Positions 8,330 through 16,588 of a DNA stretch of 64,000 nucleotides are shown one piece after another (within the stretch, counting starts at the first letter, position 1; every line of letters begins with the position of its first letter). The notes under the pieces are model-generated. The model searched no databases. It worked only from the letters and a program-made list of their open reading frames with translations, and was not told the origin of the DNA. Position numbers and translations under genes: made by a program. Where the stretch lies: positions 14,399 to 78,398 of the forward strand of contig DAOUFR010000058.1 in NCBI GenBank assembly GCA_034429715.1, in the 5' to 3' direction. This DNA is from CAIMUM01 sp034429715 (GTDB lineage: Bacteria > Chloroflexota > Dehalococcoidia > GIF9 > UBA5629).

Positions 8330-9121
8330 ATCCCGGCTTTTCAGCCGCTCCCGGGCCAGCTCACAGGCGGCCGGGGAGACATCGATGCCGATCCATCGGC
8401 GGCCCAGCTTGTGAGCGGCGGCCAGGGCTGTGCCGCTTCCGCAAAAGGCGTCCAGCACGATATCCCCCTGATTGCTGCCGGCGGAGACTATTCTTTCGAG
8501 CAGGGCCAGCGGCTTCTGTGTAGGATAGTCCAGTCGCTCGCGGCTGGTCCTGCCCACCATGTTTATCTCCCAATAATCTTTCATACCTACCTGCGTATAC
8601 CAGCCGGCCTCATCCCGGTACTCAGCCACGCCCTGGAACCTGTAGGGCTTGAGCCCGCGGTTGTACGATTTCTCCTTCAGCCCGTTGAAAACATAATCGC
8701 CGGTCTTGGAATAGAAGAGGATGATATCGTGCTTGCGCGAGAAGCGCCTGCGCGGGCTGGCTCCTCCCGACCTGTAGCACCAAACTATTTCGTTCTGAAA
8801 ATTGCTGTAGCCGAATAAATCGGGGCCGTCCAGCAGCACCTTGACGTAATGCGACGCATGCCAGTCACAGTGATAGTAGAAGCTGCCCGTCGGCTTTAAA
8901 ACGCGGTGCAGTTCTTTAATTCGTGGTTTCATATAATCAAGATAGGCGTTCACACCATCGAACCTGTCTTCAAAGCGCCTGTCGCCGGTGGTCTTGGGGG
9001 AGGTACTGTAGTTGCGGTTGGAATTGAAGGGCGGGTCGATATAGATCAGGTCGACGCTTTGCGAAGCTATATCCCTCAGCTTCACCAGGCAGTCGCCGCA
9101 GTAGATAATGCCGGTCTTCAC
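8324..9121 (-). CDS. Site-specific DNA methyltransferase, beta-type N6-adenine/N4-cytosine
   Basis: In this 265-residue enzyme the catalytic motif IV (DPPF, residues 29-32) precedes the AdoMet-binding motif I (DAFCGSGT, residues 224-231), the order that defines the beta class. DPPF points to exocyclic amino methylation of adenine or cytosine. The TQKP motif (residues 201-204) just before motif I is typical. No restriction endonuclease or specificity subunit lies nearby, so it is an orphan methylase, either regulatory or a restriction-system remnant. It is the only leftward gene between 1 and 11 kb and converges on the GDPD gene with a 6-bp overlap. Confidence 0.92.
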   Translation of the reverse strand: MKTGIIYCGDCLVKLRDIASQSVDLIYIDPPFNSNRNYSTSPKTTGDRRFEDRFDGVNAYLDYMKPRIKELHRVLKPTGSFYYHCDWHASHYVKVLLDGPDLFGYSNFQNEIVWCYRSGGASPRRRFSRKHDIILFYSKTGDYVFNGLKEKSYNRGLKPYRFQGVAEYRDEAGWYTQVGMKDYWEINMVGRTSRERLDYPTQKPLALLERIVSAGSNQGDIVLDAFCGSGTALAAAHKLGRRWIGIDVSPAACELARERLKSRDL

Positions 9122-9196
9122 AGATTCATTGTATCATGCGGGATGTCCCGGTTTAATGCTATTATTGGATAAAATCGATTACGCGAGAGGTTTAGT

Positions 9197-9706
9197 GTGA
9201 CGGAATCGACGATCAACCAGGTTAAATCGTTAATATTACCTTTGACGGCGTTGTTTATCATACCGGCCGCCATCCTGTGGGCGACCGGATTTAAAATCGG
9301 CTGGGGCCTGGGTCTGCCCTGGGATGCGGTGATCGTGCTGGCAGGCGGAATATTGATGGGTGCCGGGCTGTATTACCTTTCCATTACCATACGGCTTTTT
9401 GTCAATATCGGAAAGGGCACTCTGGCGCCCTGGTCGCCCACCAGGAAGCTGGTGGTCATCGGACCCTATCGCCACGTGCGCAATCCCATGATCAGCGGCG
9501 TGCTGATGACGCTGCTGGGTGAATCAATAGTCTTCGGTTCGATAGGAATATTCATCTGGTTCCTGCTGTTTTTCATCGTCAACCATATTTATTTCATATG
9601 TTCGGAGGAGCCGGGCCTGGAGAAGAGGTTTGGCGGGGAATACCTTATATATAAAAAGAACGTGCCACGCTGGATACCCAGGTTGCAGCCGTGGACCGGC
9701 CAATAA
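9197..9706 (+). CDS. Isoprenylcysteine carboxyl methyltransferase-like membrane protein
   Basis: The 169-residue protein has about four hydrophobic membrane segments and the C-terminal signature of the ICMT/phospholipid methyltransferase superfamily: GPYRHVRNPMISGVL at the AdoMet-binding region and EEPGLEKRFGGEYLIYKKNVPRWIP near the C-terminus, where family members carry E-x-x-L and Y-x-x-Y-x-x-x-V-P-R motifs. Bacterial members methylate small or lipid substrates, and the substrate here is unknown. The start is GTG 9197 with GAGAGG upstream. It is followed 11 nt later by the hemolysin III family gene, with which it probably forms an operon. Confidence 0.8.
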   Translation: MTESTINQVKSLILPLTALFIIPAAILWATGFKIGWGLGLPWDAVIVLAGGILMGAGLYYLSITIRLFVNIGKGTLAPWSPTRKLVVIGPYRHVRNPMISGVLMTLLGESIVFGSIGIFIWFLLFFIVNHIYFICSEEPGLEKRFGGEYLIYKKNVPRWIPRLQPWTGQ

Positions 9707-9717
9707 AAGGGATTAAT

Positions 9718-10365
9718 ATGGCATTTCAAAGGTCCGACCTGGTGAATTTCTATTCCCACCTGCTGGGCGCCGTGGCGTCACTGGCGGGCTATATAGTCCT
9801 GCTCTGCAACTCCTCCGGCTCCATGACAAAAATCGTTCTGTCCAGCATTTACAGCCTGTGTGCCATCTTCATCTTCACCTGCAGCGCCATTTACCACGGG
9901 CAGAAAGCGGGCGAAGACGAGAGAAATCCGTGGCGGCGGCTGGACCATATAGCGATCTTCTTTATGATAGCGGGCACGTATACGCCTATAAGCTATATTT
10001 ACCTGGAAGGCTGGTGGCGCTGGGGCATCATCGGCGCGCAGTGGCTGCTGGTCATCCTTGGATTCGTCTTCAAGATGGTTTATATCCACGGCCCGCGCTG
10101 GCTGACTACAGTGATCTACGTCGTAATGGGCTGGATGTTACTGGTACCCCTTATATGGGGTCCTTTGCTGTCGACCATGCCGCTCCAATCGCTTTTATTG
10201 CTGTTGGCCGGCGGCGTTGCCTATACTCTTGGAGCGGTTTTCTACGCCATGAAGAAGCCCAACCCACTGCCAGGCGTATTCGGGTTCCACGAGATATTCC
10301 ATCTGCTGGTCATCGCAGGCGCGGTGCTGCACTATATGGTTATTTACTATGCCATAGCAGGATAA
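9718..10365 (+). CDS. Hemolysin III/YqfA family membrane protein (PAQR superfamily)
   Basis: The 215-residue protein has seven predicted membrane helices and the family residues S/H in SAIYHG after helix 2, the LDHIAIFFMIAGTYTP block and the C-terminal HEIFHLLVIAGAVLHY motif; the latter histidines are probable metal ligands in the PAQR hydrolase-like fold. It acts in the cytoplasmic membrane, and members have been linked to membrane fluidity control rather than true hemolysis. ATG 9718 is preferred over the upstream GTG 9691, which lies inside the previous gene, because AAAGG precedes it by 7 nt. Confidence 0.88.
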   Translation: MAFQRSDLVNFYSHLLGAVASLAGYIVLLCNSSGSMTKIVLSSIYSLCAIFIFTCSAIYHGQKAGEDERNPWRRLDHIAIFFMIAGTYTPISYIYLEGWWRWGIIGAQWLLVILGFVFKMVYIHGPRWLTTVIYVVMGWMLLVPLIWGPLLSTMPLQSLLLLLAGGVAYTLGAVFYAMKKPNPLPGVFGFHEIFHLLVIAGAVLHYMVIYYAIAG

Positions 10366-10382
10366 CGGGACGAGGGTAGAGT

Positions 10383-11153
10383 ATGAGAATCGAGATGCTG
10401 GGCGCCCATAATACGGAGACCGATAAAGCCCGACTACCATCTGTGCTGGTGGACGGTATCGTCGCGCTGGATGCGGGCGGCCTGACTGCTTCGCTGCCGC
10501 TGGAAAGGCAGCAGCAGATAAAGGCCGTATTGCTCACGCACCATCACTTCGATCACTGCAAGGACCTGATTATGCTGGGGGCCAACAGCCTGCCCTCTTC
10601 GACGGTTGATGTCTACGGCCTGCGCGATACGCTCGAAGTTGTTTATCTTTACCTGCTGGATGGGAAGCTGTATCGAGATTACACCTGCTGGCCCTCTGCG
10701 GAGAATCCGCGCATGAAGCTGAAGCCTGTTGCGCTGTTTCAACCACTATCGCTGCAAAACCTTGAAGTACTGCCCCTGCCCGTCAGCCATTCCGTCCCGT
10801 CGGTCGGCTACTTCATCAAAGCGGACGGCGGAAAAAGCCTCTTTTACGCGGGCGATACGGGGCCGGGTCTGGAGGGGTGCTGGGAGCGGATAGCGCCGGA
10901 CCTGCTTGTTATCGAGGTTACGCATCTAAATCGCGCACAGAAAGACATGGAGAAGCTGCGTCACATGACGCCAGGGATGCTGGCGCAGGAGCTTTTAGAG
11001 TTTCGCAAGGCCAGGGGCTACCTGCCCCGGGTGATCGTCGGCCATTTGCCTGTGGCGTACGAGGATGAGATGCGCGAAGAGATAGCCACGGCCGGCAAGC
11101 AGCTCGAGATGGAGATAGAGGTCGGATACGAAGGGCTGACGGTCGAACTGTGA
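10383..11153 (+). CDS. Metallo-beta-lactamase-fold hydrolase
   Basis: The 256-residue protein carries the binuclear metal motif THHHFDHCKD near residue 55, a later PVSHSVPSVGY histidine, AGDTGPG as the metal-bridging Asp region, and a final GHLPVAYED histidine, as in RNase Z-like and class II cyclic nucleotide phosphodiesterase relatives. These hydrolyse phosphodiester or ester bonds with two zinc or iron ions. The arrangement resembles the cAMP phosphodiesterase type more than a beta-lactamase, but the substrate is not proven. It has no signal peptide. It is 17 nt after the hemolysin III gene on the same strand. Confidence 0.8.
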   Translation: MRIEMLGAHNTETDKARLPSVLVDGIVALDAGGLTASLPLERQQQIKAVLLTHHHFDHCKDLIMLGANSLPSSTVDVYGLRDTLEVVYLYLLDGKLYRDYTCWPSAENPRMKLKPVALFQPLSLQNLEVLPLPVSHSVPSVGYFIKADGGKSLFYAGDTGPGLEGCWERIAPDLLVIEVTHLNRAQKDMEKLRHMTPGMLAQELLEFRKARGYLPRVIVGHLPVAYEDEMREEIATAGKQLEMEIEVGYEGLTVEL

Positions 11154-11169
11154 GCGAGTTTTAATACGG

Positions 11170-11254
11170 GTCATTGCGAGGAGCATAGCGACGAAACAAT
11201 CCTGTGCGTAATTGCGGGTACACCGGATTGCCACGCCCTTCGGGCTCGCAATGA
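11170..11254. repeat. Dispersed palindromic repeat (TCATTGCGAG type)
   Basis: The arms GTCATTGCGAG at 11170-11180 and CTCGCAATGAC at 11244-11254 are perfect inverted repeats. The inner parts (ACAATCC and GGATTGCC) continue the symmetry imperfectly, giving an 85-bp cruciform-capable element in the gap between convergent genes. I recognise this word family from repeats found between genes in many bacterial genomes. It has no coding capacity. Confidence 0.75.
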
Positions 11255-11298
11255 CATTTAAAAACTGAAGCGCTCGGAACGATGTAATTAAATCGTAC

Positions 11299-12183
11299 TT
11301 ACAGTTTGGTCACATCGAAAGGGGTCATCTTCCCGTCGGGCGAGTAATCGTAGAAACCTTTGCCGACCTTGCGGCCCAGCCTTCCGGCCTTGAGCATTTT
11401 CTCCATCAGCGGCGATGACGCCGCGATATCCGCAGCGCCCAGCGCGGCGAAAGATTTGCCCACTCTTACATAAGTATCGATGCCTGCGTTGTCGGCGATC
11501 TCGAAGGGGCCGACATTCCAGTTGAACCCGTAACGCATGCCTTTATCCACGTCTTCCACTGTTGCGATGCCGTTCTCTACCAGCGACAGCGCCTCCCGGA
11601 ATGCGACACCGCTCACGCGGTTCATGATGAACCCGGGTATATCTTTCATGACTTTGACCGGGTACTGGCCGAGGGAAGCTATGAAGTCCACGCCTTTCCT
11701 GAACACTTCATCCGATGTCTTTTCGCCCTTGATGACCTCCACCAGCCGCATCACCGGCACCGGGCCGAAGAAGTGCAGTCCGACCACCCTCTCGGGATGT
11801 ACGGTCAGCGAAGCCAGGCGCGTAATGGGTATGCTGGATGTGTTGGAGGCCAGGATGGTATCCGCCGGGCAGGCGGCGTCCAGCTCCTTGAACAGCTCCT
11901 TTTTCATTTTCTCGTCCTCGAAGACAGCTTCGATAACCCATTTACAGCGGGGGGCCATGGAGAAGTCATTGACCGGATTGATCCTGTTTTGCACCACCTG
12001 GGCGCTGTCCTTGATCCTGCCCTTGGAGGCAAGCTTCTCGGTCGACCATTTTATCTGCGCCAGGCTCTTTGTGATCGCCTCCGGACTCATATCCTGCAGG
12101 AAGACGTTGTAACCGGACTGCGCCGCCACCTGGGCGATGCCTCCGCCCATGAAACCTGCGCCGATAACCATGACGTCGTCCAT
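11299..12183 (-). CDS. 3-hydroxyacyl-CoA (3-hydroxybutyryl-CoA) dehydrogenase
   Basis: The 294-residue enzyme oxidises (S)-3-hydroxyacyl-CoA with NAD. An N-terminal Rossmann fold starts with VIGAGFMGGGIAQ, followed by the VIEAVFED, SNTSSIPIT and GLHFFGPVPVM motifs that hold the catalytic Glu, Ser/Asn and His, and by a C-terminal helical dimerisation domain (DIPGFIMNRV onward). The length is that of the single-function HbdA/PaaH type. The ATG at 12183 is chosen over longer frames because AAGGGGG lies just upstream and the Rossmann motif begins immediately after it. A close paralog lies at 36740-37627. It is divergent from an enoyl-CoA isomerase-like gene. Confidence 0.94.
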   Translation of the reverse strand: MDDVMVIGAGFMGGGIAQVAAQSGYNVFLQDMSPEAITKSLAQIKWSTEKLASKGRIKDSAQVVQNRINPVNDFSMAPRCKWVIEAVFEDEKMKKELFKELDAACPADTILASNTSSIPITRLASLTVHPERVVGLHFFGPVPVMRLVEVIKGEKTSDEVFRKGVDFIASLGQYPVKVMKDIPGFIMNRVSGVAFREALSLVENGIATVEDVDKGMRYGFNWNVGPFEIADNAGIDTYVRVGKSFAALGAADIAASSPLMEKMLKAGRLGRKVGKGFYDYSPDGKMTPFDVTKL

Positions 12184-12366
12184 AATTAAGACCCCCTTGA
12201 GTGAATTTTGCCTTAAGAAATGAAGCCTGCCTATTGTGCACAAATCCAACGGAATTAGCAATACACTGTACTGGCCCATCGCATCGTTATATAATATTTA
12301 ACGCCGCCTCAAAGGGCGCCCCCCACCGGGCGGTCGCCAAATAATTTAATTACGGAGGTATCCCCC

Positions 12367-13083
12367 ATGTCTTTAGTCGAATGGAGCGTTGACGAAAACA
12401 TCGCGCTGCTCACCATGAAGAATGGTGAGAACAGGTTTAATATGGGCTTCTGCAGCGAATTGCTCAAAGCGCTGGACGATATCGAGAAGAAGACCGCCGT
12501 CACCGCGCTTGTCGTGAAATCTGCCGACGAAAAGATCTGGTGCAACGGTATGGACCTCGACTGGCTCGTGCCCGCAATCGGACGCAAGGATCCCGAAGTG
12601 GAGAAATTTTTCGAGGTCCAGGATAGGGTTTACAGGCGCATTACCTTCTATCCCATGAATACGGTGGCGGCGCTGACCGGCCACGCGTTCGCCGGGGGCG
12701 CCATACTGGCCTGCTCTTTCGATTTTCTTTACATGCGCGCCGACCGCGGCTTCCTGTGTTTCCCCGAAGTCGATCTAAATATCCCCTTCCTGCCGTATAT
12801 GGATGCTTTAATCAAGAGGACCCTGCCCTCAACCAGAGTGCGCGAAGCCCAGTTGACCGGGAAGCGTTACACCGCTGCAGAGCTGGAGAAGCTCAACGTT
12901 GTGCGTAAAGCCTGCTCCTCGGCCGATGAGACCGTAAAAGAGGCGGTGGCCTTCGCCAAAAGCCTGAATAAGGGCAGAGGCATCGTGGGCGAGATGAAAA
13001 AAATCATGAACGCACGCATCGGAAATCTCATGGACAATGTGGTTAGACCTAAACTGGATACGGGCGGCGTTCCCATTAAATAG
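12367..13083 (+). CDS. Crotonase family protein, probably delta3,delta2-enoyl-CoA isomerase-like
   Basis: The 238-residue crotonase-fold protein has an oxyanion-hole region (NGMDLDW and GHAFAGGAILA) and CoA-binding features. The Glu that hydratases keep in the GGxxE position is Ala/Leu here, while the second acidic residue is retained in FPEVDLNIPF. A single catalytic Glu is the pattern of enoyl-CoA isomerases rather than hydratases. GGAGGTATCCCCC precedes the ATG. It is divergent from the 3-hydroxyacyl-CoA dehydrogenase, which suggests a shared role in beta-oxidation of unsaturated acyl-CoA. Confidence 0.82.
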   Translation: MSLVEWSVDENIALLTMKNGENRFNMGFCSELLKALDDIEKKTAVTALVVKSADEKIWCNGMDLDWLVPAIGRKDPEVEKFFEVQDRVYRRITFYPMNTVAALTGHAFAGGAILACSFDFLYMRADRGFLCFPEVDLNIPFLPYMDALIKRTLPSTRVREAQLTGKRYTAAELEKLNVVRKACSSADETVKEAVAFAKSLNKGRGIVGEMKKIMNARIGNLMDNVVRPKLDTGGVPIK

Positions 13084-13108
13084 CGTTTGACTCTGTGTGA
13101 TACAAATT

Positions 13109-14743
13109 ATGCATATGCGGAATACAGCGGTCCGGCTCTTGATACTGCCGGTTGTTTTCATATCAGCGATGCTGTGCGGCTGCGGCAGCCCCGCGATCGT
13201 GGGTTCACTGGTGAAGGTGCAGGCCGACAATGCTGTCGTCAACGGCGTAATCATCGATCAGGCCGGCTATATAGCTACCGGCAGCGGCGCGCTGGGCGAC
13301 TCCACCTCTCTATCTGTTGAGCTCAAGCCCGGGCAGAGCTACGAGGGCCGTTTGGTCTGCAGGGACAGTGAGAGGGACCTGGCCCTGCTTAAAATAGAGG
13401 CGCCTGAGCTCAAGTCGGCTTTACCGGGAGATTCGGACCTTGTGCACCAATGGGATGAGGTGACTGTGTGGGGATTCAAGCCCGGCGATGCCGCTCCGAT
13501 AGAGTCAAAGGGCAGCGTGACTTCATTGCCCAAAGACGAGCAGATTACCTATTTACAGACCAACGCAGCCCTGGACCCATCGCTGGCGGGAAGCGCCGTA
13601 TTGAACAAGGCGGGCGAGATGGTCGGCATGGTTTCATGGAATGCCGACCAGCCGGGTCGCGAAGGGTTCGCGCTGACATCCAACGAGATACAAAGAGTGC
13701 TGGATCAGGCCGGGGAAGCGGAATCCAACCCGCTTGCCGTCGCTTCGGTCGATTCTCCTTCGGTCTTCAGCGATCGCGCGGTGATATCCTGGCAGACCAA
13801 CCGGCCGGCAACCGGCCAGGTTGAGTTCGGATTAAAAGGCTCTTACGGTAACAAGACAGCGCTGGACGCGACCATGCTGAACACACATGCGGCCGTGCTG
13901 CAGGGATTGGTACCTAAAACGGCCTATTATTTCCGGGTGCTTTCCGTCGACTGTTGCGGCAATGCTGTGGCTTCAAAGGGATATACGCTCACGACCACAG
14001 CGGCCGGCGCCCAGGCGGGCGAGTTCACGATCTCGAATGTTGACGTATACGATATTACCAGCACAGCCGCTTCGGTGAGATGGATTACCAGCAAACCGGC
14101 TACGGGCGTCGTCAACTACACTGCGGATAAAGAAACCGAATCCGACAGCGAAATGGACAATAGCTTTGTGTACGAACATAAATTCAGGTTGAACGGCCTG
14201 TATCCTCAGACGCGCTACAGCGTGGCCATCAAGTCCGAAACTGATTTCGATGAGTCTGCGCAACAGACGTTGAATCCTTTCACGACACCGCCGACCTCCC
14301 CTGTTTGCTGCAAGATGAATTGCAAGATACTGGATTTCTCTTTTAAAACTCTCCAGGGCGATGATTTTACAAACAAAGACATCGCGGGAAAGAAGGTATT
14401 TATTGTTTTCACCAAGACCACCTGCCCGAACTGCATGAAGCAGGCTCTTTTCCTCAACGACGTCTATCGCGACTGGCCGAAGGGGACCGATATGATGATG
14501 TTCATGGTGGCCAGCAGCGAGAAGCAAGCTGATGTCGAGGAGTGGATCAAGAAATACGGACTGGTCATGCCCGTTTATATAGATCCGACTGCGAAGCTGG
14601 TCAGCGGGTGCCAGTTCAGGACCATCCCCACGGCGCTCTTCCTGGATACGGGATCGGTCATAAGGGATTATAAGAGCGGCGGATTCGGTAATAGAAAGGA
14701 TATGGAAGCTGCCCTGAAGTATTTTTATGAACAAGAGCGATAG
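13109..14743 (+). CDS. Lipoprotein with inactivated HtrA-like domain, two fibronectin-like domains and a thioredoxin domain
   Basis: The numbering here counts from the longest frame (GTG 13097); ATG 13109 or 13115 are the likelier starts, though none has a clear ribosome site. A hydrophobic leader ends in LCGC, a lipoprotein-type cleavage site. Residues 38-205 align with the trypsin-like fold of HtrA/DegP, but the His of the NNHVV block is Gly64 and the Ser of GNSGGP is Ala164 (SLAGSA). Only Asp94 (DLALLKI) remains, so it cannot be a protease. Residues 213-300 and 308-396 are two FnIII-like domains that share the SWQTNRPATGQV / RWITSKPATGVV pattern. Residues 405-548 are a TlpA/peroxiredoxin-like domain with CPNC at 443-446. 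The protein is presumably anchored on the outer face of the cytoplasmic membrane and acts on thiols there. Confidence 0.85.
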   Translation: MHMRNTAVRLLILPVVFISAMLCGCGSPAIVGSLVKVQADNAVVNGVIIDQAGYIATGSGALGDSTSLSVELKPGQSYEGRLVCRDSERDLALLKIEAPELKSALPGDSDLVHQWDEVTVWGFKPGDAAPIESKGSVTSLPKDEQITYLQTNAALDPSLAGSAVLNKAGEMVGMVSWNADQPGREGFALTSNEIQRVLDQAGEAESNPLAVASVDSPSVFSDRAVISWQTNRPATGQVEFGLKGSYGNKTALDATMLNTHAAVLQGLVPKTAYYFRVLSVDCCGNAVASKGYTLTTTAAGAQAGEFTISNVDVYDITSTAASVRWITSKPATGVVNYTADKETESDSEMDNSFVYEHKFRLNGLYPQTRYSVAIKSETDFDESAQQTLNPFTTPPTSPVCCKMNCKILDFSFKTLQGDDFTNKDIAGKKVFIVFTKTTCPNCMKQALFLNDVYRDWPKGTDMMMFMVASSEKQADVEEWIKKYGLVMPVYIDPTAKLVSGCQFRTIPTALFLDTGSVIRDYKSGGFGNRKDMEAALKYFYEQER

Positions 14744-14763
14744 ACATTTAAAAGGGGAATGAG

Positions 14764-14797
14764 AAAGGCCGGCGTCCCCCGGGGGACGCCGGCCTTT
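14764..14797. terminator. Perfect 34-bp palindrome, bidirectional terminator
   Basis: Two 17-nt arms (AAAGGCCGGCGTCCCCC and its exact complement) meet with no loop base. Flanking A and T runs would serve as a terminator in either direction between the convergent thioredoxin-fusion gene and the first FHA gene. Confidence 0.85.
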
Positions 14798-14807
14798 AAT
14801 TTAACGG

Positions 14808-16559
14808 TTAAGACCTGAACACGAAGCTGAGAGCGCCTGCGAGATCGATAGTGTCACCATCTTTAATCGCCTGCCTGCCTGTGCCCTTGATGGAGGACCC
14901 GTTCAGCCTGGTGCCGTTGGTGCTGCCACGGTCCTCGATGTAATACTGGCCGTTTTCATAGGAGACTGTGACATGTTGCCTGGATATAAGGTCTGCCTTA
15001 TCCGGGGAAACCATGTGCTGGAAGTCCCTTCGTCCCAGCGGCGCGTCACCCGCCAGCGAAAGTTCGCTTCCGTTGGAGGCAACGAATTTGGCCGCTGGAC
15101 CGACGGGTACCGGCGAGGTTTTGGGAGAGCCTGTTGCCGGCAGAGTGGCTACGGGTGAAGTGACAGCAGGCATCGTGCCGGAGCGCCCGCCGCCGTAATG
15201 AACGGCCTGCGCAGCAGGTTTCCTCAGCAGAAGGATGACTATGATTATGGCGGCTGCGGCCAGCAGCGCAACGAGCAGGATATAGGGTAGCCACCATGAC
15301 AGCGTGCCATTACTGCTGCCGGCGGTGCTGACCGGGTCGGTGGCGGTGGAGGCGGCTTCGGTTGTGCCGCTATAGGTGCCGCCGGTGTAATAGGTGCTGC
15401 CGACATAGGGCGCCACCGTTACCGTGGTGCTGGCCACCCCCGAGCCTGCGCTGTTCGACGCGGTAAGTGTATAAGTGGTCGTGTAGGCGGGAGTTACAAC
15501 GTACACTCCCGTATTGGGCACCGAGCCAACCGAAGGCGATATGCTGACATTAGCCGTGTTGTTGACCGTCCATGACAGTGTGGATGATTGCCCCGGCTGG
15601 ATATAGCTGGGATTGGCCGTGAACGAGCTGATCACAGGCGCATAGACCGGAGAAGGTGTGGACGGCACCACCACGACAGGATAGCTACGATAGTAAGGTG
15701 TTACCCATGAGTTGGAGTACCACCGGTACCCGTAGGGATAGTATGGTGCAAAGGGATTATACGGATTGTATGGTGGCCTGTGTGGTGGCGGTGGCCCAGG
15801 GGGCGGCGGCCCGGGAGGCGGTGGCCCGGGAGGCGGTGGCCCGGGAGGTGGCGGCCCAGGAGGTGGTGGTCCTGGAGGAGGAGGCAATGGTGGAGGTGGA
15901 GGAGGTGGCATCGGCGGAGCAGGGAAAGAGTCCGGTCCCGGCACCGATATCGGTGGATGGACTTGGACTGTAATTGGCGATGAAGGTGGCAGAGGGGGTG
16001 GCGGGAGCGCATCACCCGCAGGTGGTTCAGCCTGGGCGACCTGAATAGGCGGCTGAAGCTCCTCAGACACCTGTTCTGAAGAGGTAATAGCAGGGTCTTC
16101 AATTGCAGAATCCTGCGATGGGACGATAGGCTCGGAACCGGTTGCAACCGTGGTCTCGATCACCGGTTCAGGCAAAGGTGGAGGTGGTGGTGCGACCAAC
16201 TCGGTAGTGGACGCAACCGTGGTCTCGACCACCGGCGCGGGCGGCTCAGGAGTAGATGTAACCGTAGTCTCGACCACCGGAGCTACCGGATCAGGTGCAG
16301 ACGCAACCGTGGTCTCGACCACCGGAGCTACCGGCTCGGGTGCAGATGCAACCGTGGTCTCTGCTACCGGCGCGGGTGGCTCAGGAGTAGATGTGATCGT
16401 GGCCTCTTCCACAACAGCCGGGGTGGTTGTCTCTGTGGCTATGGAAGTTTCCGATGGCGCCGGTGCATCGTCCGCAGAGGCAGGTATCAGCGGCAGCATT
16501 AAGACAGAGCAGACAAGAAGCGCTGCCGCCAGGAACTGAACAATTTTTTTAGCAGTCAT
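14808..16559 (-). CDS. Exported proline-rich/Ig-like protein with transmembrane segment and C-terminal FHA domain
   Basis: The 583-residue protein has a signal peptide (cleavage near ASA/DD at 29-30), five 15-residue VVETTVASAPEPVAP-type repeats (49-123), a proline tract with GPPPP units (215-259), a Tyr/Pro-rich stretch, one Ig-like domain (310-383) and a membrane helix (424-446) followed by RKP. Its cytoplasmic FHA domain (508-583) keeps GR, SRQH and STNGT, the phosphothreonine-binding residues. The topology is therefore outside-in: extracytoplasmic stalk, cytoplasmic phosphopeptide reader. It lies 29 nt after the next FHA gene and should be co-transcribed with it. The ligand of the exported part is unknown; Pro-rich and Ig modules suggest wall or surface contact. 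Confidence 0.88.
   Translation of the reverse strand: MTAKKIVQFLAAALLVCSVLMLPLIPASADDAPAPSETSIATETTTPAVVEEATITSTPEPPAPVAETTVASAPEPVAPVVETTVASAPDPVAPVVETTVTSTPEPPAPVVETTVASTTELVAPPPPPLPEPVIETTVATGSEPIVPSQDSAIEDPAITSSEQVSEELQPPIQVAQAEPPAGDALPPPPLPPSSPITVQVHPPISVPGPDSFPAPPMPPPPPPPLPPPPGPPPPGPPPPGPPPPGPPPPGPPPPGPPPPHRPPYNPYNPFAPYYPYGYRWYSNSWVTPYYRSYPVVVVPSTPSPVYAPVISSFTANPSYIQPGQSSTLSWTVNNTANVSISPSVGSVPNTGVYVVTPAYTTTYTLTASNSAGSGVASTTVTVAPYVGSTYYTGGTYSGTTEAASTATDPVSTAGSSNGTLSWWLPYILLVALLAAAAIIIVILLLRKPAAQAVHYGGGRSGTMPAVTSPVATLPATGSPKTSPVPVGPAAKFVASNGSELSLAGDAPLGRRDFQHMVSPDKADLISRQHVTVSYENGQYYIEDRGSTNGTRLNGSSIKGTGRQAIKDGDTIDLAGALSFVFRS
15783..15917 (-). repeat. 15-bp tandem repeats encoding GPPPP units
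   Basis: Six GPPPP units plus a preceding proline run are encoded by near-identical 15-bp GC-rich units inside the first FHA gene. Unit length is a multiple of three, so slippage would change stalk length without breaking the frame. Confidence 0.85.
16191..16415 (-). repeat. 45-bp tandem repeats encoding a 15-residue motif
   Basis: Five diverged units of 45 bp encode residues 49-123 of the FHA protein, with consensus VVETTVASAPEPVAP. They form a Thr/Pro/Val-rich exported stalk and keep the reading frame. Confidence 0.85.
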
Positions 16560-16588
16560 TTTAACCTCCTCTTTGATTACGATGATTA

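Noticed and set aside
12297..12360. Riboswitch or attenuator before the 12367 crotonase gene
   Set aside because: GC-rich complementary stretches exist, but I cannot fold a consistent structure or match a known class.
12184..12366. Paired promoters in the divergent gap
   Set aside because: A TATAAT at 12290-12295 is present, but no acceptable -35 lies at the right distance and the minus-strand candidates are weak.
15783..15917. CRISPR array or phase-variable tract
   Set aside because: Units are 15 bp, contiguous and in frame, encoding GPPPP; there are no spacers and slippage would not shift the frame.
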